42,905 nucleotides of DNA from the NCBI GenBank assembly GCA_013287905.1, contig JABDCW010000012.1, forward strand, positions 1 to 42,905, read 5' to 3'. The DNA is from Chlamydiota bacterium (GTDB taxonomy: Bacteria > Chlamydiota > Chlamydiia > Chlamydiales > Parachlamydiaceae). The position numbers and the translations under genes were made by a program. This document shows, one piece after another, positions 17,333 through 26,651 of this stretch. How positions within the stretch are numbered: position 1 is the stretch's first letter; the number at the start of each line of letters is the position of its first letter. The notes beneath the pieces are model-generated. The model saw only the letters and a program-made list of their open reading frames with translations, had not been told where the DNA came from and did not search any database.

Positions 17333-18114
17333 ACGTTCTTTATTTTTTTGAATCTCTTGGAGCCTATATTCGACTTGTCTTGAGCGTGGTTTGGATCACG
17401 ATAAGGCACCCCCCTCATTTATCATTGGTGCGCGATCAGATGTACGAAGTTGGGGTCATGTCGTTGCCTGTGGTTGCGATCACCGGTTTTTCTACAGGCA
17501 TGGTGCTTGCCGCTCAAGCATTTTTCCAGTTATCCGATAAAGGGCTTGCCAGTGCAACCGGACTCATGGTAGCTAAAGCCATGATCGTTGAGCTTGGCCC
17601 GGTATTGACGGCCTTTATGGTCACAGGCCGCGTAGGGGCTGCCATGTGTGCTGAACTTGGTACGATGCGCGTCACTGAACAAATCGATGCTTTGAAATCA
17701 ATGGCTGTTGATCCTAAAGCTTATTTGATTGCCCCCCGCTTTATAGCAGGCACCTTAATGCTGCCCATTCTGTCGATCTTTAGTTCTCTTATGGGGATTG
17801 TGGGAGGGTATGTCATCGCTGTCGACTACTATGGCATGGCCTCTAACGTTTTTTTAGATCCATTGCCGATTCACATTACGACATTTGATGTGTTCAGCGG
17901 ATCGGCAAAGGGCTTTGTTTTTGGCATTATCATCGTCACCATCTCGTGCTTTCGGGGTATGACAACAACAGGCGGAGCTGCAGGGGTCGGTCGCTCGACA
18001 ACAAACAGCGTCGTGATTTGCTATTCCACCATCCTGATCGTTAATTTCTTCCTCACATTATCGCTTAACAGCTCATACGACTACATCAATGAATTCATAA
18101 ACAGGTGGTTATGA
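17329..18114 (+). CDS. mlaE: MlaE-type ABC transporter permease
   Basis: About 261 residues from the GTG at 17329, chosen because it overlaps the trmL stop by 4 bp; an upstream TTG at 17284 lies inside trmL. Hydrophobic segments and the motifs VVAITGFSTGMVLAAQ, ELGPVLTAFMVTGRVGAAM and ELGTMRVTEQIDALKSM are diagnostic of the MlaE/YrbE permease family. Together with the ATPase and the MCE-domain protein downstream it forms an inner-membrane complex that moves phospholipids between membranes. It ends overlapping mlaF by 4 bp (ATGA). Confidence 0.95.
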   Translation: MNVLYFFESLGAYIRLVLSVVWITIRHPPHLSLVRDQMYEVGVMSLPVVAITGFSTGMVLAAQAFFQLSDKGLASATGLMVAKAMIVELGPVLTAFMVTGRVGAAMCAELGTMRVTEQIDALKSMAVDPKAYLIAPRFIAGTLMLPILSIFSSLMGIVGGYVIAVDYYGMASNVFLDPLPIHITTFDVFSGSAKGFVFGIIIVTISCFRGMTTTGGAAGVGRSTTNSVVICYSTILIVNFFLTLSLNSSYDYINEFINRWL

Positions 18115-18911
18115 CAGAAAACGATCAAAACAAACAACCGATGATCTCTGTCAAAGACCTATGGAAGGCTTATGGTAAACACCAGGTCCTAAAAGGGCTT
18201 AATCTTGAGGTATTTGAGGGGGAAACAGTTGTTATTCTCGGACGCTCCGGTGTCGGTAAAAGTGTCTTGCTTCGTCAAATCATTGGAATAGAATCTCCCG
18301 ATAAGGGATCGATATCGATCAGTGGTCAACCAATTACCAATATGTCTCGAAAAGAGAAAATGGAGGCAAGGAAAAGCATTGGAATGCTATTCCAGGGCTC
18401 TGCATTATTTGATTCGATGAACATCGGCGAAAATATCGCCTTTTATTTGCGTCAGCATGAAAATAAGCTTAAGGAAGAGGTCGTTTCTAATCGCGTTAAA
18501 GAAGCGCTGGAAATGGTCGGTCTGGAAGGGATCCAAAAAAAGATGCCCTCTGAACTTTCTGGCGGTATGCGTAAGCGCGCAGCCCTCGCCCGCCTTGTCA
18601 TCTATCGTCCGCAGATCGTTCTTTATGATGAGCCCACAACGGGACTAGATCCGATTACAGCTATGCAGATCAATGAATTGATCAATAAAACAAAGGCCGG
18701 ATTGAAAGCCACGAGCATTGTTGTGACCCATGATATTCGTTCGGCTGTCGAAGTTGGCGATAAATTAGCTTTTCATGATAATGGAATAATAACACATATA
18801 GCAAAACCTAAGGATTTTTTTGCAATTGATGATCCACAGCTTCAATCATTTTTTAATAATGCCGTTTTAAATATAAATATACGGGAAGCAAAAAAACAGG
18901 AGCCGTCATGA
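18111..18911 (+). CDS. mlaF: MlaF-type ABC transporter ATPase
   Basis: About 266 residues from the ATG at 18111, with AGGTGG six bases upstream and an ATGA overlap with mlaE. Walker A GRSGVGKSVLL, Q-loop IGMLFQGSALFDSM, signature ELSGGMRKRAALARL, Walker B IVLYDEPTTGLDP and the switch histidine VTHD are all present, so it should hydrolyse ATP. The GMRKR version of the signature is typical of Mla/Mce ATPases. It overlaps the next gene by 4 bp. Confidence 0.96.
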   Translation: MTENDQNKQPMISVKDLWKAYGKHQVLKGLNLEVFEGETVVILGRSGVGKSVLLRQIIGIESPDKGSISISGQPITNMSRKEKMEARKSIGMLFQGSALFDSMNIGENIAFYLRQHENKLKEEVVSNRVKEALEMVGLEGIQKKMPSELSGGMRKRAALARLVIYRPQIVLYDEPTTGLDPITAMQINELINKTKAGLKATSIVVTHDIRSAVEVGDKLAFHDNGIITHIAKPKDFFAIDDPQLQSFFNNAVLNINIREAKKQEPS

Positions 18912-20083
18912 CAGATGCTTTTAAGAACATAATGATTGGACTTTTTGTCTTTGCTGCCATTGTTGTCATTATTTTCTCCTTAATGTTCCTAAATCCCAAT
19001 ATCGGCGATAATAACAAGATCGTCCACGTGCATTTTACCGATGTCGATAAGGTCACACCGGGAACCAGGGTCACATTAGCCGGTCGTCCCGTGGGAAAAG
19101 TCATCGATATACAAGACATTGAACATGGACGGGGCGGTCCAACCGATTCCCATGGCCGCATTTATCTCTATGATCTGACACTGGAAATTGATTCGGGCAT
19201 TAATATCTATAATACAGACAAAATTGCCGCGCGTACTTCCGGCTTGCTTGGGGAAAAAAATATAGAAATTACCCCATATGCCCCAAAACCTGAAGAAAAA
19301 TTAACGATCGTCGATGACAAAGTGATCTTTGCAGTGGAAACAGAGTCGATCGAAGATGCATTGACAGAAGTGAGCAATATTTCCGAAAAATTTCAAGGGA
19401 CCCTGCAGGCAATTACCGACACAATCCATCGCATCCGGGATGAAAAACTCGTCGAAAAAATCACTACAACAGTCGACCATTACGATCTGATTGCAGCAGA
19501 CATCCATCGAACGTGGCCAAGCGTTGATCAATCCATTCGCGATTTCGATAAAACAGTCCAACACATCGGAACAACGGCTGCTCATGCGAATAAATCGCTT
19601 AATACCGTCGATTCCATATTAGCCAATGCAAATAAGGTCATGGGGCATGTTGCAAAGGGCGAGGGCAGTTTAGGGAAAATCCTTGTGAGGGATGATCTGT
19701 ATTTGCGTATCACATCGATTTTGAATAAGGCAGAAACAACGATGGATGATATCAATCATTATGGGTTGCTGTTCCATTCCGATAAGGGATGGCAGCGTCT
19801 GCGGGCCCGCCGGTTAAATCTCCTGCAGAAACTGCAGTCCCCTCAAGAATTCCGCAATTATTTTAACGATGAAGTGGATCAAATTTCTACTTCCCTTTCT
19901 CGTGTTTATATGGTATTGAATGAGTTTGGGGAAAATCCTTATTGCGGATGTTTACTCGACAATCCTGAGTATACTAAGGTTTTTTCCGAACTGATGAGGC
20001 GCGTCAGCATGCTCGATGAAGAAATTAAGATGTATAATGCTGAAGTAGCAGAGGCTGAATCGCATCAGACTGAAATCAACTGA
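18908..20083 (+). CDS. mlaD: MlaD/MCE-domain lipid-transport protein
   Basis: 391 residues. One N-terminal transmembrane helix (about 6-28) is followed by an MCE domain (about 38-135: VHFTDVDKVTPGTRVTLAGR, PVGKVIDI, NTDKIAARTSGLLGEKNIE) and a long, probably helical C-terminal part (150-391) that is absent from the 183-residue E. coli MlaD. The protein hexamerises on the permease and passes lipids across the periplasm. The long helical tail suggests a tube-like extension, as in some MCE proteins of Gram-negative bacteria. No mlaA, mlaB or mlaC is present in the window. The gene ends 10 bp before a GTGCCC hexamer array. Confidence 0.93.
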   Translation: MTDAFKNIMIGLFVFAAIVVIIFSLMFLNPNIGDNNKIVHVHFTDVDKVTPGTRVTLAGRPVGKVIDIQDIEHGRGGPTDSHGRIYLYDLTLEIDSGINIYNTDKIAARTSGLLGEKNIEITPYAPKPEEKLTIVDDKVIFAVETESIEDALTEVSNISEKFQGTLQAITDTIHRIRDEKLVEKITTTVDHYDLIAADIHRTWPSVDQSIRDFDKTVQHIGTTAAHANKSLNTVDSILANANKVMGHVAKGEGSLGKILVRDDLYLRITSILNKAETTMDDINHYGLLFHSDKGWQRLRARRLNLLQKLQSPQEFRNYFNDEVDQISTSLSRVYMVLNEFGENPYCGCLLDNPEYTKVFSELMRRVSMLDEEIKMYNAEVAEAESHQTEIN

Positions 20084-20093
20084 GTTCGCTTAC

Positions 20094-20251
20094 GTGCCCT
20101 TGCCCTTGCCCTTGCCCGTGCCCGTGCCCGTGCCCGTGCCCGAATATATTTATCTTTTCCGAATTTCTTTGTCCTTCCATTATGACAAGGACGATAATGA
20201 ATCGGATAAGATGAACTTACACGGGCACGGGCACGGGCATGGGCACGGGCA
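20094..20251. repeat. Inverted hexamer array (GTGCCC / GGGCAC) between mlaD and algH
   Basis: Eight GTGCCC/TTGCCC units (20094-20141) are followed by an 80-bp spacer that can itself pair (TTATCTTTTCCGA against TCGGATAAGAT) and by five or so CGGGCA units (20222-20251). The G-rich strand of each arm has four or more GGG tracts spaced by three bases, fitting a G-quadruplex motif; alternatively the arms pair as a long hairpin. The element ends 30 bp before the algH start. A homologous element is at 26725-26886. Confidence 0.75.
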
Positions 20252-20280
20252 CGGCAATACTAGAATATGGAGGTCTGTTT

Positions 20281-20850
20281 ATGGAAGATACACCCTACTC
20301 ACAGATTCAAAAAGGCACATTTTTAGTTGCCTCTCCGGATATTGAATTTGGGATATTTTACAGAAGTGTAATTTTGATCTGCGAACATACGGCCAATGGA
20401 TCTTTTGGACTTGTCATCAATAAAAGCCTGGACTTAGAGCTTCCTGAAGAGGTCATCAATATTCACAATTTGGCAAATCCCCACGTCAGCATGCGTGCAG
20501 GAGGCCCAATCCAACCAAACCAGATGATGCTTCTTCATACGGCAAAAGTCCCCACGCAACAGACACTGGAAATTTGCGAGGGGGTCTTCCTGGGAGGCGA
20601 TCTCCAATTCCTGCAGGAGGCGATCACAGATGAAACCGGCCCACCCATTAATTTATGTTTTGGATATGCTGGATGGGAGTCAGGGCAATTAGAAAGGGAA
20701 TTTCTCGACGGCCATTGGTATATCCATCCTGCTACTGTCAATGAGATCTTTTATACCGATCCGGAAAAGATCTGGGCGAAAATATTAAAAGAAATGGGTG
20801 GCAAGTATGCCCTTATTTCGACGATCCCCGAAGATCTTTCTGTAAATTAG
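20281..20850 (+). CDS. YqgE/AlgH family protein (UPF0301)
   Basis: 189 residues from the ATG at 20281, preceded by GGAGG; in-frame codons upstream lie in the hexamer repeat and are not real. The family pattern is clear: [20 protein letters not shown] start, [47 protein letters not shown], and [18 protein letters not shown]. The molecular role of the family is not settled (it was named after an alginate regulator in Pseudomonas). It is probably transcribed alone or from read-through past the repeat. Confidence 0.93.
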   Translation: MEDTPYSQIQKGTFLVASPDIEFGIFYRSVILICEHTANGSFGLVINKSLDLELPEEVINIHNLANPHVSMRAGGPIQPNQMMLLHTAKVPTQQTLEICEGVFLGGDLQFLQEAITDETGPPINLCFGYAGWESGQLEREFLDGHWYIHPATVNEIFYTDPEKIWAKILKEMGGKYALISTIPEDLSVN

Positions 20851-20867
20851 ACCTCTTTCAAAACTGC

Positions 20868-22292
20868 TCACAAATCAGCAATATCGATGATACGGTAAAA
20901 ATAGCGACTGCTTAATAGAGCATCCGAAACTGGACCTAAATGAAGCAGAACAGGCGAAATCCCAAAACCTTTTGGAATGTTAAGAGAAGCTATTTTGGTT
21001 TTCATTGCATCGATCACTTCAAGCCCCAATTCACGACGGCGCATTTTGACTTCACAGACAAAAAGGGTATTGGAATGCATTTGAATCAGATAATCAATTT
21101 GGCATCCTTTTTTGCGACCTGTGGCTTTTTGAAAATAGGGATTATCAATAACGACATCCTGAGCGTGAATTCCAAGCGCCTGGTAAAGAAGAGGTCTATT
21201 TTTCAGCAAAAGGTTTTCGAGTTGAAAACCGAGCATAGGTTCCCATCCAGGTAGACTGGAAAGAGGGACTTCTAAAAACAACCCTTGTTCAATTTTCGTA
21301 AGATTGGGTTCGATATAATGGATGTAAAAGCGAAGATAATTGTCGGAAAGCCGATATAGGATCTGTTTCCCTGGCTTACCTGTTTTTAAAGCCCAGTCTG
21401 GATGTTTGCTGACAAATCCACAGATTTCAAGAGCTTTAAGATGAAGGCTCAGTGTACCGCTCGGCGAATAAGCCATTGTCTTTTGCAGAGTAGCCCGGTC
21501 TTTCATGCCTTGGCTTAGTATTGTAATAATCTTTTTATAGATCTCGCCCCTGGAACTGAAAAGATCATTAAAAATCCGGTCAAACTCATGCACTAGAAGG
21601 CCATTTTTTTCAAAACAAAGCCGTTTAATATTTTCATCAGCGCTTTGATGAGTCTGAATCTGTTCGAGATACCAAGGCACTCCCCCTGTCAAACTCAAAA
21701 TCTTAAAAAAATCGAGATCTGACCCTTTAAAGCCTTGAAGATCCAGCAATTCTCTGCATTGTGGAATCGATAATTCTGCAAGTTCCAGATAGAGAGAAAC
21801 TCGACCAAAAAAAGCTGTGCTATTGATGATGTTTTTATCGATCCAGGTCGAAATAGAACCACATAAAATAAGGGTAACCGATGGATGGTTTTGCAGGACA
21901 AGATCCCACCAAACTTTTAACTTAGAGATAAATGTCGGATCTTTTGAACCCATCCACGAAATCTCATCGAGGAGAATGACAGTGGGTTTGGCTGTGAGAT
22001 GTCTTGATAGATGCGCAAAAGCATCACTCCAATCGGTGAAAGTAAAAGGGGGAAGATTAAACAAAGTCGCAAGTTGGCGAGCAAAGGCATCGCGCTGATT
22101 CTGCGCCGTTACCCCTTTAACAGGAGCAAGTCCGCTAAAAGGCAAAAAAACCTTATCTTTTCCGAATTCTTCAGCAAGACGACTTTTCCCGATTCGACGA
22201 CGCCCTTTAATGACGACAAGACAGGCTCGACCTGATTTTGACAGGTCTTCCAGTCTCAGTAACTCGTTATCTCTTCCAACAAATGGCTTCAT
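20868..22292 (-). CDS. AAA-type ATPase with DUF234 nuclease-like C-terminus
   Basis: 474 residues. Walker A is KGRRRIGKSRLAEEF (about 29-43) and Walker B is TVILLDEISWMG. A sensor-like LILCGSIS and an LTGGVPWYLEQI segment are typical of the archaeal/bacterial STAND-like ATPase_2 family. A winged-helix region follows (about 255-330). The C-terminal part has D-x(n)-E-x-K spacing (QIDYLIQ, CEVKMRRREL), the PD-(D/E)XK-like DUF234 domain. Such proteins are common, often horizontally acquired, and of uncertain function. No partner gene adjoins it. Inverted repeats lie just upstream (22331-22372). Confidence 0.85.
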   Translation of the reverse strand: MKPFVGRDNELLRLEDLSKSGRACLVVIKGRRRIGKSRLAEEFGKDKVFLPFSGLAPVKGVTAQNQRDAFARQLATLFNLPPFTFTDWSDAFAHLSRHLTAKPTVILLDEISWMGSKDPTFISKLKVWWDLVLQNHPSVTLILCGSISTWIDKNIINSTAFFGRVSLYLELAELSIPQCRELLDLQGFKGSDLDFFKILSLTGGVPWYLEQIQTHQSADENIKRLCFEKNGLLVHEFDRIFNDLFSSRGEIYKKIITILSQGMKDRATLQKTMAYSPSGTLSLHLKALEICGFVSKHPDWALKTGKPGKQILYRLSDNYLRFYIHYIEPNLTKIEQGLFLEVPLSSLPGWEPMLGFQLENLLLKNRPLLYQALGIHAQDVVIDNPYFQKATGRKKGCQIDYLIQMHSNTLFVCEVKMRRRELGLEVIDAMKTKIASLNIPKGFGISPVLLHLGPVSDALLSSRYFYRIIDIADL

Positions 22293-22330
22293 ATAGTTTA
22301 TATTAGATGAGCATGATGTTTATGTCAATC

Positions 22331-22372
22331 TATTATGCTCAAAATCGACATTTGTTAGTTTCGAGCATAATA
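22331..22372. promoter_or_regulatory. Inverted repeat upstream of the ATPase gene
   Basis: TATTATGCTC (22331-22340) and GAGCATAATA (22363-22372) form a perfect 10-bp inverted repeat about 40 bp upstream of the ATPase start. Related partial words (GAGCATGATG, AACATGATG) occur on either side. It could be an operator for the ATPase's own winged-helix domain or the fossil of an insertion. Low certainty. Confidence 0.35.
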
Positions 22373-22421
22373 ACATCATATCATTTTATCTCGCTATGAA
22401 CGAAAGAAGCTCAACATGATG

Positions 22422-23540
22422 TTACATTTCAACCAGATAATCGGTTCTGAGGGAAGTGTCGGGGCACAAAATATCTTTAATCTTCACCCCTAAGCTCCTA
22501 TGAAACCACTGCTTTACCAGATCATGATCAAGAAAATCTTGTAATAACGAAACATGTGACATAATAATGGCTTTTACCTGTTCTTCATCTGGCTTAGGTT
22601 CATGTACTAGACGTCTTATCAAGTCTCTGATAGCCCTTTGAACAGAATAATCGAGGACTTTTCTTTTTAATTCGCTATAAAAGGTAAAATCTTCTGAACT
22701 TACACCCTCTGCGAATGTTTGCACATGTGAATGATATAATAATATATGTCTGATTCTGCTGCTTGAAAATAAGATTTCAAGAGCCTCCGGATCAGATAAA
22801 AGACTCTTAAAAGATACTCCATTCTGACTGCAATAATCCACAAGATTTTTAAAGTCGCTATTCTTTAAACAAAGGCGATCGCGATATAAATAAATTGCGT
22901 TGGCAAATAACACTCTGGTCTCTTGCGAATCTGGCCATTTCATTGCATCAGGGGGAGCTGCCTGCATCTGATCTTCCCCGACAGAACAACACCTGACTTG
23001 TGCGTTTTGCAGTGTCTCTGCTTGCATTTGGTTTTCGTCCGCTACTTTCCTCTCTGACGGATCGACATCTATAAATTGCGCAAATATTTCGGGGTTAAAT
23101 TGCACACCATTTTTCCGTCTTGCACTTCCTCCGGGAGGCAAAAAAGAGGACACTAATATCTTTTTCTGAGCAACATCCTCTTTTATCGGCCTGTCTACAG
23201 TAATCGGCAGAACAACAGGCTCTTCGGATTCTAAGTCCTGGTGATCTTTTACGACTTTTTCTAAAGTAGACGCATGGGTAAGGCCCCCGGAAATTGCCTG
23301 AATGGTCAAAAGGTTTGCCCTTTTCTTGCAGAATAAACCGGAAATTTTCTGCAGTGTTTCATTGGGAGGGACTGTTTTTGCTGAACAACACTCCCGATAT
23401 GTAGCCGCAACCGCATGGGCGCTGCCAACAAATATTATGCCGACAATGAGACTAATGGCGCATGAGGCAGATCTTGGAATTTCCGGCTGTTTTCTGTAAG
23501 GATCGATTAAAATGGCGGCGGCCAGATCGAGCCTATTCAT
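22422..23540 (-). CDS. Unknown membrane-anchored protein (372 aa), candidate effector
   Basis: No family recognised. A single hydrophobic segment lies at about residues 27-47 (ISLIVGIIFVGSAHAVAA), ending with an AHA/AVA-like possible signal-peptidase site. Residues 50-215 are low in structure with a Cys pair (ECC, RCC) and a duplicated DENQMQAE / GEDQMQAA motif at about 179 and 200. From 220 on it appears alpha-helical (FKNLVDYCSQNGVSFKSLL, RDLIRRLVHEPKPDEEQV). Its ATG overlaps the end of the upstream transporter gene by 8 bp, so the two are translationally coupled. The overlap is the only functional hint. Confidence 0.7.
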   Translation of the reverse strand: MNRLDLAAAILIDPYRKQPEIPRSASCAISLIVGIIFVGSAHAVAATYRECCSAKTVPPNETLQKISGLFCKKRANLLTIQAISGGLTHASTLEKVVKDHQDLESEEPVVLPITVDRPIKEDVAQKKILVSSFLPPGGSARRKNGVQFNPEIFAQFIDVDPSERKVADENQMQAETLQNAQVRCCSVGEDQMQAAPPDAMKWPDSQETRVLFANAIYLYRDRLCLKNSDFKNLVDYCSQNGVSFKSLLSDPEALEILFSSSRIRHILLYHSHVQTFAEGVSSEDFTFYSELKRKVLDYSVQRAIRDLIRRLVHEPKPDEEQVKAIIMSHVSLLQDFLDHDLVKQWFHRSLGVKIKDILCPDTSLRTDYLVEM

Positions 23541-24813
23541 CGGCTTTCATTCGATTAAGAATGAGTCCGCCAATGATGAATAATAAAATAATCGTGCTCA
23601 TGCCGAAGCGTAAGCTATTTGTCAAATAGGCCACCCACCCATACAAAAGGGGGCCCACAAAGGCTGTGGCTTTTCCCGATAACATATAAAAACCAAACAT
23701 TTGTCTTCGCATATGTGCGGGAGCCATACGGGACATAAGGGCACGGCTCGATGATTGCACCGGACCTACAAAAACACACATTAAGAGCCCAAGAAGCCAA
23801 AACTGCCACTTTTCTGTTACGAACAATGCAAACGAGCCTGGAATAATGAGACCAATTAAGCTGTATAGAATGACCTTTTTACTGCCGATCCAATCATCCA
23901 AAAAGGCCAGCGAAGCTGCCCCAAGACCAGCTGTAACGTTCATGCTGATTCCAAACAGCAAAACTTCTTCCTGCGTCATGCCAAAAACGGAAGCCGCATA
24001 GATCCCTCCAAACGTAAACAGCGTAGCCAGACCATCGATATAAAACATTTTGGCAATCAGAAAACGGATAATATGGCGATAATGTTTCAATTCCTTACAT
24101 GTCGTCCACAGTTGATTGAGCCCGTCTTTAACGGCTACGCCCATTGATTTGCCGCTGGGAATCGATGGCGGCGCCGTCAAAAATAGGGGCAGCGCAAAAA
24201 ATAGATACCAGACTGCAGTCAAAACAAAGGTAGCCCGGACCGCCTCAGCTTGCCCTCCTGCCAGGGGAAACCATGGATGGTCATTGACAAATGCAAACAG
24301 GGCAACAAGCAAAGCTGCCATGCCGCCGGCATATCCCATGCCCCATCCCCATCCGGACCAACGGCCCAATTGCTTTGGAGCTGCAAGCTCCGGCAACATG
24401 GCATTGTAAAAAATATAGGCCCCTTCAGCGCCGACCGCCCCAATCCCGACACCCCACAATGCCGGCCAGGTATATTCGGGCGATGGCAAAATAAACCACA
24501 GCAGAGCCGTTGGAATCACGCATAATAGTGTTGCGGAGATCAACCACAACCGGCGAGCTCCACATTGGTCGGCAATCGCCCCTAAAAATGGACTGACAAG
24601 CGCAACGACGAAAGCAGACAGCCCGGTTACTGTCCCCCACGCTGCAGCACCCACCGTCTCATTGACCGCCACGTGGTTAACAAAAAAAGAGGCAAAAATG
24701 AATGTTTGGATGATTGCGGGAAAAGCGCTATTGGCCCAGTCATAGAAAACCCAGCAAATTAGTTTTAATGTATATTGTTTTGTCTTCATTAATTCACTTG
24801 TTGGAGCTGTCAT
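23533..24813 (-). CDS. MFS transporter, UMF1 / Atg22-like family
   Basis: 426 residues with about 12 hydrophobic segments. The CWVFYDWANSAFPAIIQTF start is the hallmark of the UMF1 (Atg22-like) family, along with SPFLGAIADQCGARR (MFS loop 2-3) and QSSSRALMSRMAPA in the second half. Substrate unknown; eukaryotic Atg22 exports amino acids from vacuoles, so amino-acid or small-metabolite transport is plausible. The start at 24813 is supported by GAGGTG eight bases upstream. The end overlaps the unknown gene 22422-23540. Confidence 0.9.
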   Translation of the reverse strand: MTAPTSELMKTKQYTLKLICWVFYDWANSAFPAIIQTFIFASFFVNHVAVNETVGAAAWGTVTGLSAFVVALVSPFLGAIADQCGARRLWLISATLLCVIPTALLWFILPSPEYTWPALWGVGIGAVGAEGAYIFYNAMLPELAAPKQLGRWSGWGWGMGYAGGMAALLVALFAFVNDHPWFPLAGGQAEAVRATFVLTAVWYLFFALPLFLTAPPSIPSGKSMGVAVKDGLNQLWTTCKELKHYRHIIRFLIAKMFYIDGLATLFTFGGIYAASVFGMTQEEVLLFGISMNVTAGLGAASLAFLDDWIGSKKVILYSLIGLIIPGSFALFVTEKWQFWLLGLLMCVFVGPVQSSSRALMSRMAPAHMRRQMFGFYMLSGKATAFVGPLLYGWVAYLTNSLRFGMSTIILLFIIGGLILNRMKADE

Positions 24814-24836
24814 AGATTTATCACCTCTAATTTATA

Positions 24837-24861
24837 CCCAACGTATCTCAAAAATTGGGTT
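24837..24861. repeat. Half copy of the ATACCGAA terminal repeat
   Basis: ACCCAACGTATCTCAAAAAT differs by only a few bases from the terminal repeat ACCGAACGTGATTCAAAAAT of the MITE-like family. Only one end is present. It abuts the stop codon of the acyltransferase fusion. Confidence 0.45.
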
Positions 24862-26651
24862 TAACCAAAAGAAATGGCTGCAGGGACCCTGAATTTTTTT
24901 AATAATCTCGTCAATAAAGGAGAAATTTGATGTTTTTCTCCCTTTTCAATATAAACAGGAATGATTGAGCAACCAGTTTCATCCTGTATATCCTGAAAAG
25001 AATAGGAACGATTTAATGTATCGATTTCTGTTTTGAGGTTTTCATTGGATACAAAAATGCAGACGGAAATTCCCTTTTTAAGGGCATTTTTAATCGCAGT
25101 TAAACATATGGGGTTGTTTTCCAGCGGCTCAATCGATGGAATCAGCATGACACGCAATAAACGATAAAGGCGATAGACCCACCTGAACCTATGCTCCTGC
25201 TCCTCCTCGATAAAAAATCGCATGCGCCTGCGTTGAGCTCCAAGAAGTAATAGTGTATCGTTCCAGGCTGTATGGGTGCAAATATATATTGCCGGCATAT
25301 CATTGGGGATACTTTCTGCGCCTATGATCCGGGTCTGAAAATGAAGTTTGGATAAGATCATCGCAATAAATCTGGTCAAATAATCAAAATACTGAAATGT
25401 TAAAATCGCTGTCCAGAGCAATGTCATCGATCCAATAATCGTAAACCCTTTGTCCGCATTCAAACCGAAAACTTCTGTGATCAGGTAAAGAAGAACGGAA
25501 GAGCAAAGGACTCCAAAGAAACTGAAAAAATTTGTAGCCGCCACCATCTGGCCGCGTTGATTACTCGGACTTGCCACCTGAACGTATGAGTCCAATGGGA
25601 TCTCATAAATTCCTCCAAAAAGCCCTACAAAGAGTACAAGAGGGACCACGGCTGCAAGATGACCGGAAAAAAGATCGATCAGATAGCAGCTGATCACAAT
25701 ACCAATTCCTGCGAGTGGTACTAAACCAAGCTCTACAGTCTTCCCGGAAATTTTCCCCGCCAACATCGATCCGGAGCCAATTCCTATTGCGGTGAGCAAA
25801 AAAAGATATCCGCCCTGCACATCGGACAAATGTAGAGATTGCACTGCGAAAGGGATCATATTCAGCTGGACAAACGCCCCCAAAAACATAAAAAATGCCG
25901 AGCCAAACATGGCAGTAAGCAGCGAAGGGTAATTGGCAGCGCTTTTTAGTGTCAGGGCAATTTCGGAAAGAAAAAATACATTTAGACGCTTGGTCTTATC
26001 AGCCGGCGGAGTATATTCAATACAAAAACTTGAGATCATGGCAATAAACCCCATCAATGTCGTAAACAATGCAGCTACGATGAAATGACGATTCGTGATC
26101 TCTAAAAGAAAAGAGGCAGTAAAGGTTCCCAGTATAATGGCTAAAAAGGTAAATGAGGTCATGAGCCCGTTTGCTTTGGATATTTTATCGGTAGGCACAA
26201 GCTCCGGCAAAATGCTATATTTTGATGGTCCAAAGACGGCGCTTAGTGTCGCCATCAGAAAGAGAACAGAGTAGGCCCCTATTTTACTTTCAAAATAAAA
26301 TGCCAAAACCCCAAGCACCATAACCAAAAATTCCAATGTTTTGGTCCATGCGATGATATTGCGCTTGCTAAAACGATCTGCCAATGTACCCGAAGAAACG
26401 GAAAAAAGAATGAAGGGCAGTACGAAAATAGCCCCTGTCGTGGCCAAAATTCGATGGCTGTTTTCAATGCCGTCTAACTGAATGAAGAAATAAATGACTA
26501 ATAATTTATATATATTGTCATTGAGGGCACCCAAAAATTGCGTCGTATTGAGATAGGTAAAAGAAGAAAAGCGGCTTAAGAAATTCCGTAAATTTTTTGG
26601 GGTAAAATTTTCGATCAGGGTGGGTGTTTTTATCATAAAGCCAGTATGCAT
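24861..26651 (-). CDS. LplT-like MFS domain fused to a PlsC-type acyltransferase
   Basis: About 596 residues from the ATG at 26651; further candidates are a TTG at 26711 and an ATG at 26636. Residues to about 420 are an MFS transporter of the LplT kind (TTQFLGALNDNIYKLLVIYF start, SGTLADRFSKRNI). The rest is a glycerophospholipid acyltransferase: HX4D motif HTAWND at about 460, EEEQEHRF, but VSNEN where FPEG is expected. In Aas-type proteins a third AMP-binding (acyl-ACP synthetase) domain follows; here the protein stops. The predicted role is lysophospholipid uptake and re-acylation. A half MITE-like repeat lies at the 3' end (24837-24861). The degenerate second motif leaves catalytic activity uncertain. 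Confidence 0.85.
   Translation of the reverse strand: MHTGFMIKTPTLIENFTPKNLRNFLSRFSSFTYLNTTQFLGALNDNIYKLLVIYFFIQLDGIENSHRILATTGAIFVLPFILFSVSSGTLADRFSKRNIIAWTKTLEFLVMVLGVLAFYFESKIGAYSVLFLMATLSAVFGPSKYSILPELVPTDKISKANGLMTSFTFLAIILGTFTASFLLEITNRHFIVAALFTTLMGFIAMISSFCIEYTPPADKTKRLNVFFLSEIALTLKSAANYPSLLTAMFGSAFFMFLGAFVQLNMIPFAVQSLHLSDVQGGYLFLLTAIGIGSGSMLAGKISGKTVELGLVPLAGIGIVISCYLIDLFSGHLAAVVPLVLFVGLFGGIYEIPLDSYVQVASPSNQRGQMVAATNFFSFFGVLCSSVLLYLITEVFGLNADKGFTIIGSMTLLWTAILTFQYFDYLTRFIAMILSKLHFQTRIIGAESIPNDMPAIYICTHTAWNDTLLLLGAQRRRMRFFIEEEQEHRFRWVYRLYRLLRVMLIPSIEPLENNPICLTAIKNALKKGISVCIFVSNENLKTEIDTLNRSYSFQDIQDETGCSIIPVYIEKGEKHQISPLLTRLLKKFRVPAAISFG

Noticed and set aside
20094..20251. Possible CRISPR array because of regular repeats
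   Set aside because: The period is 6 bp with no unique spacers, the arms are inverted rather than direct repeats, and no cas genes are present.
20094..20345. ORF reading PLPLPVPVP and HGHGHG repeats
   Set aside because: It is the translation of the GTGCCC/GGGCAC hexamer arrays; there is no ribosome-binding site, and it overlaps the true algH start in another frame.
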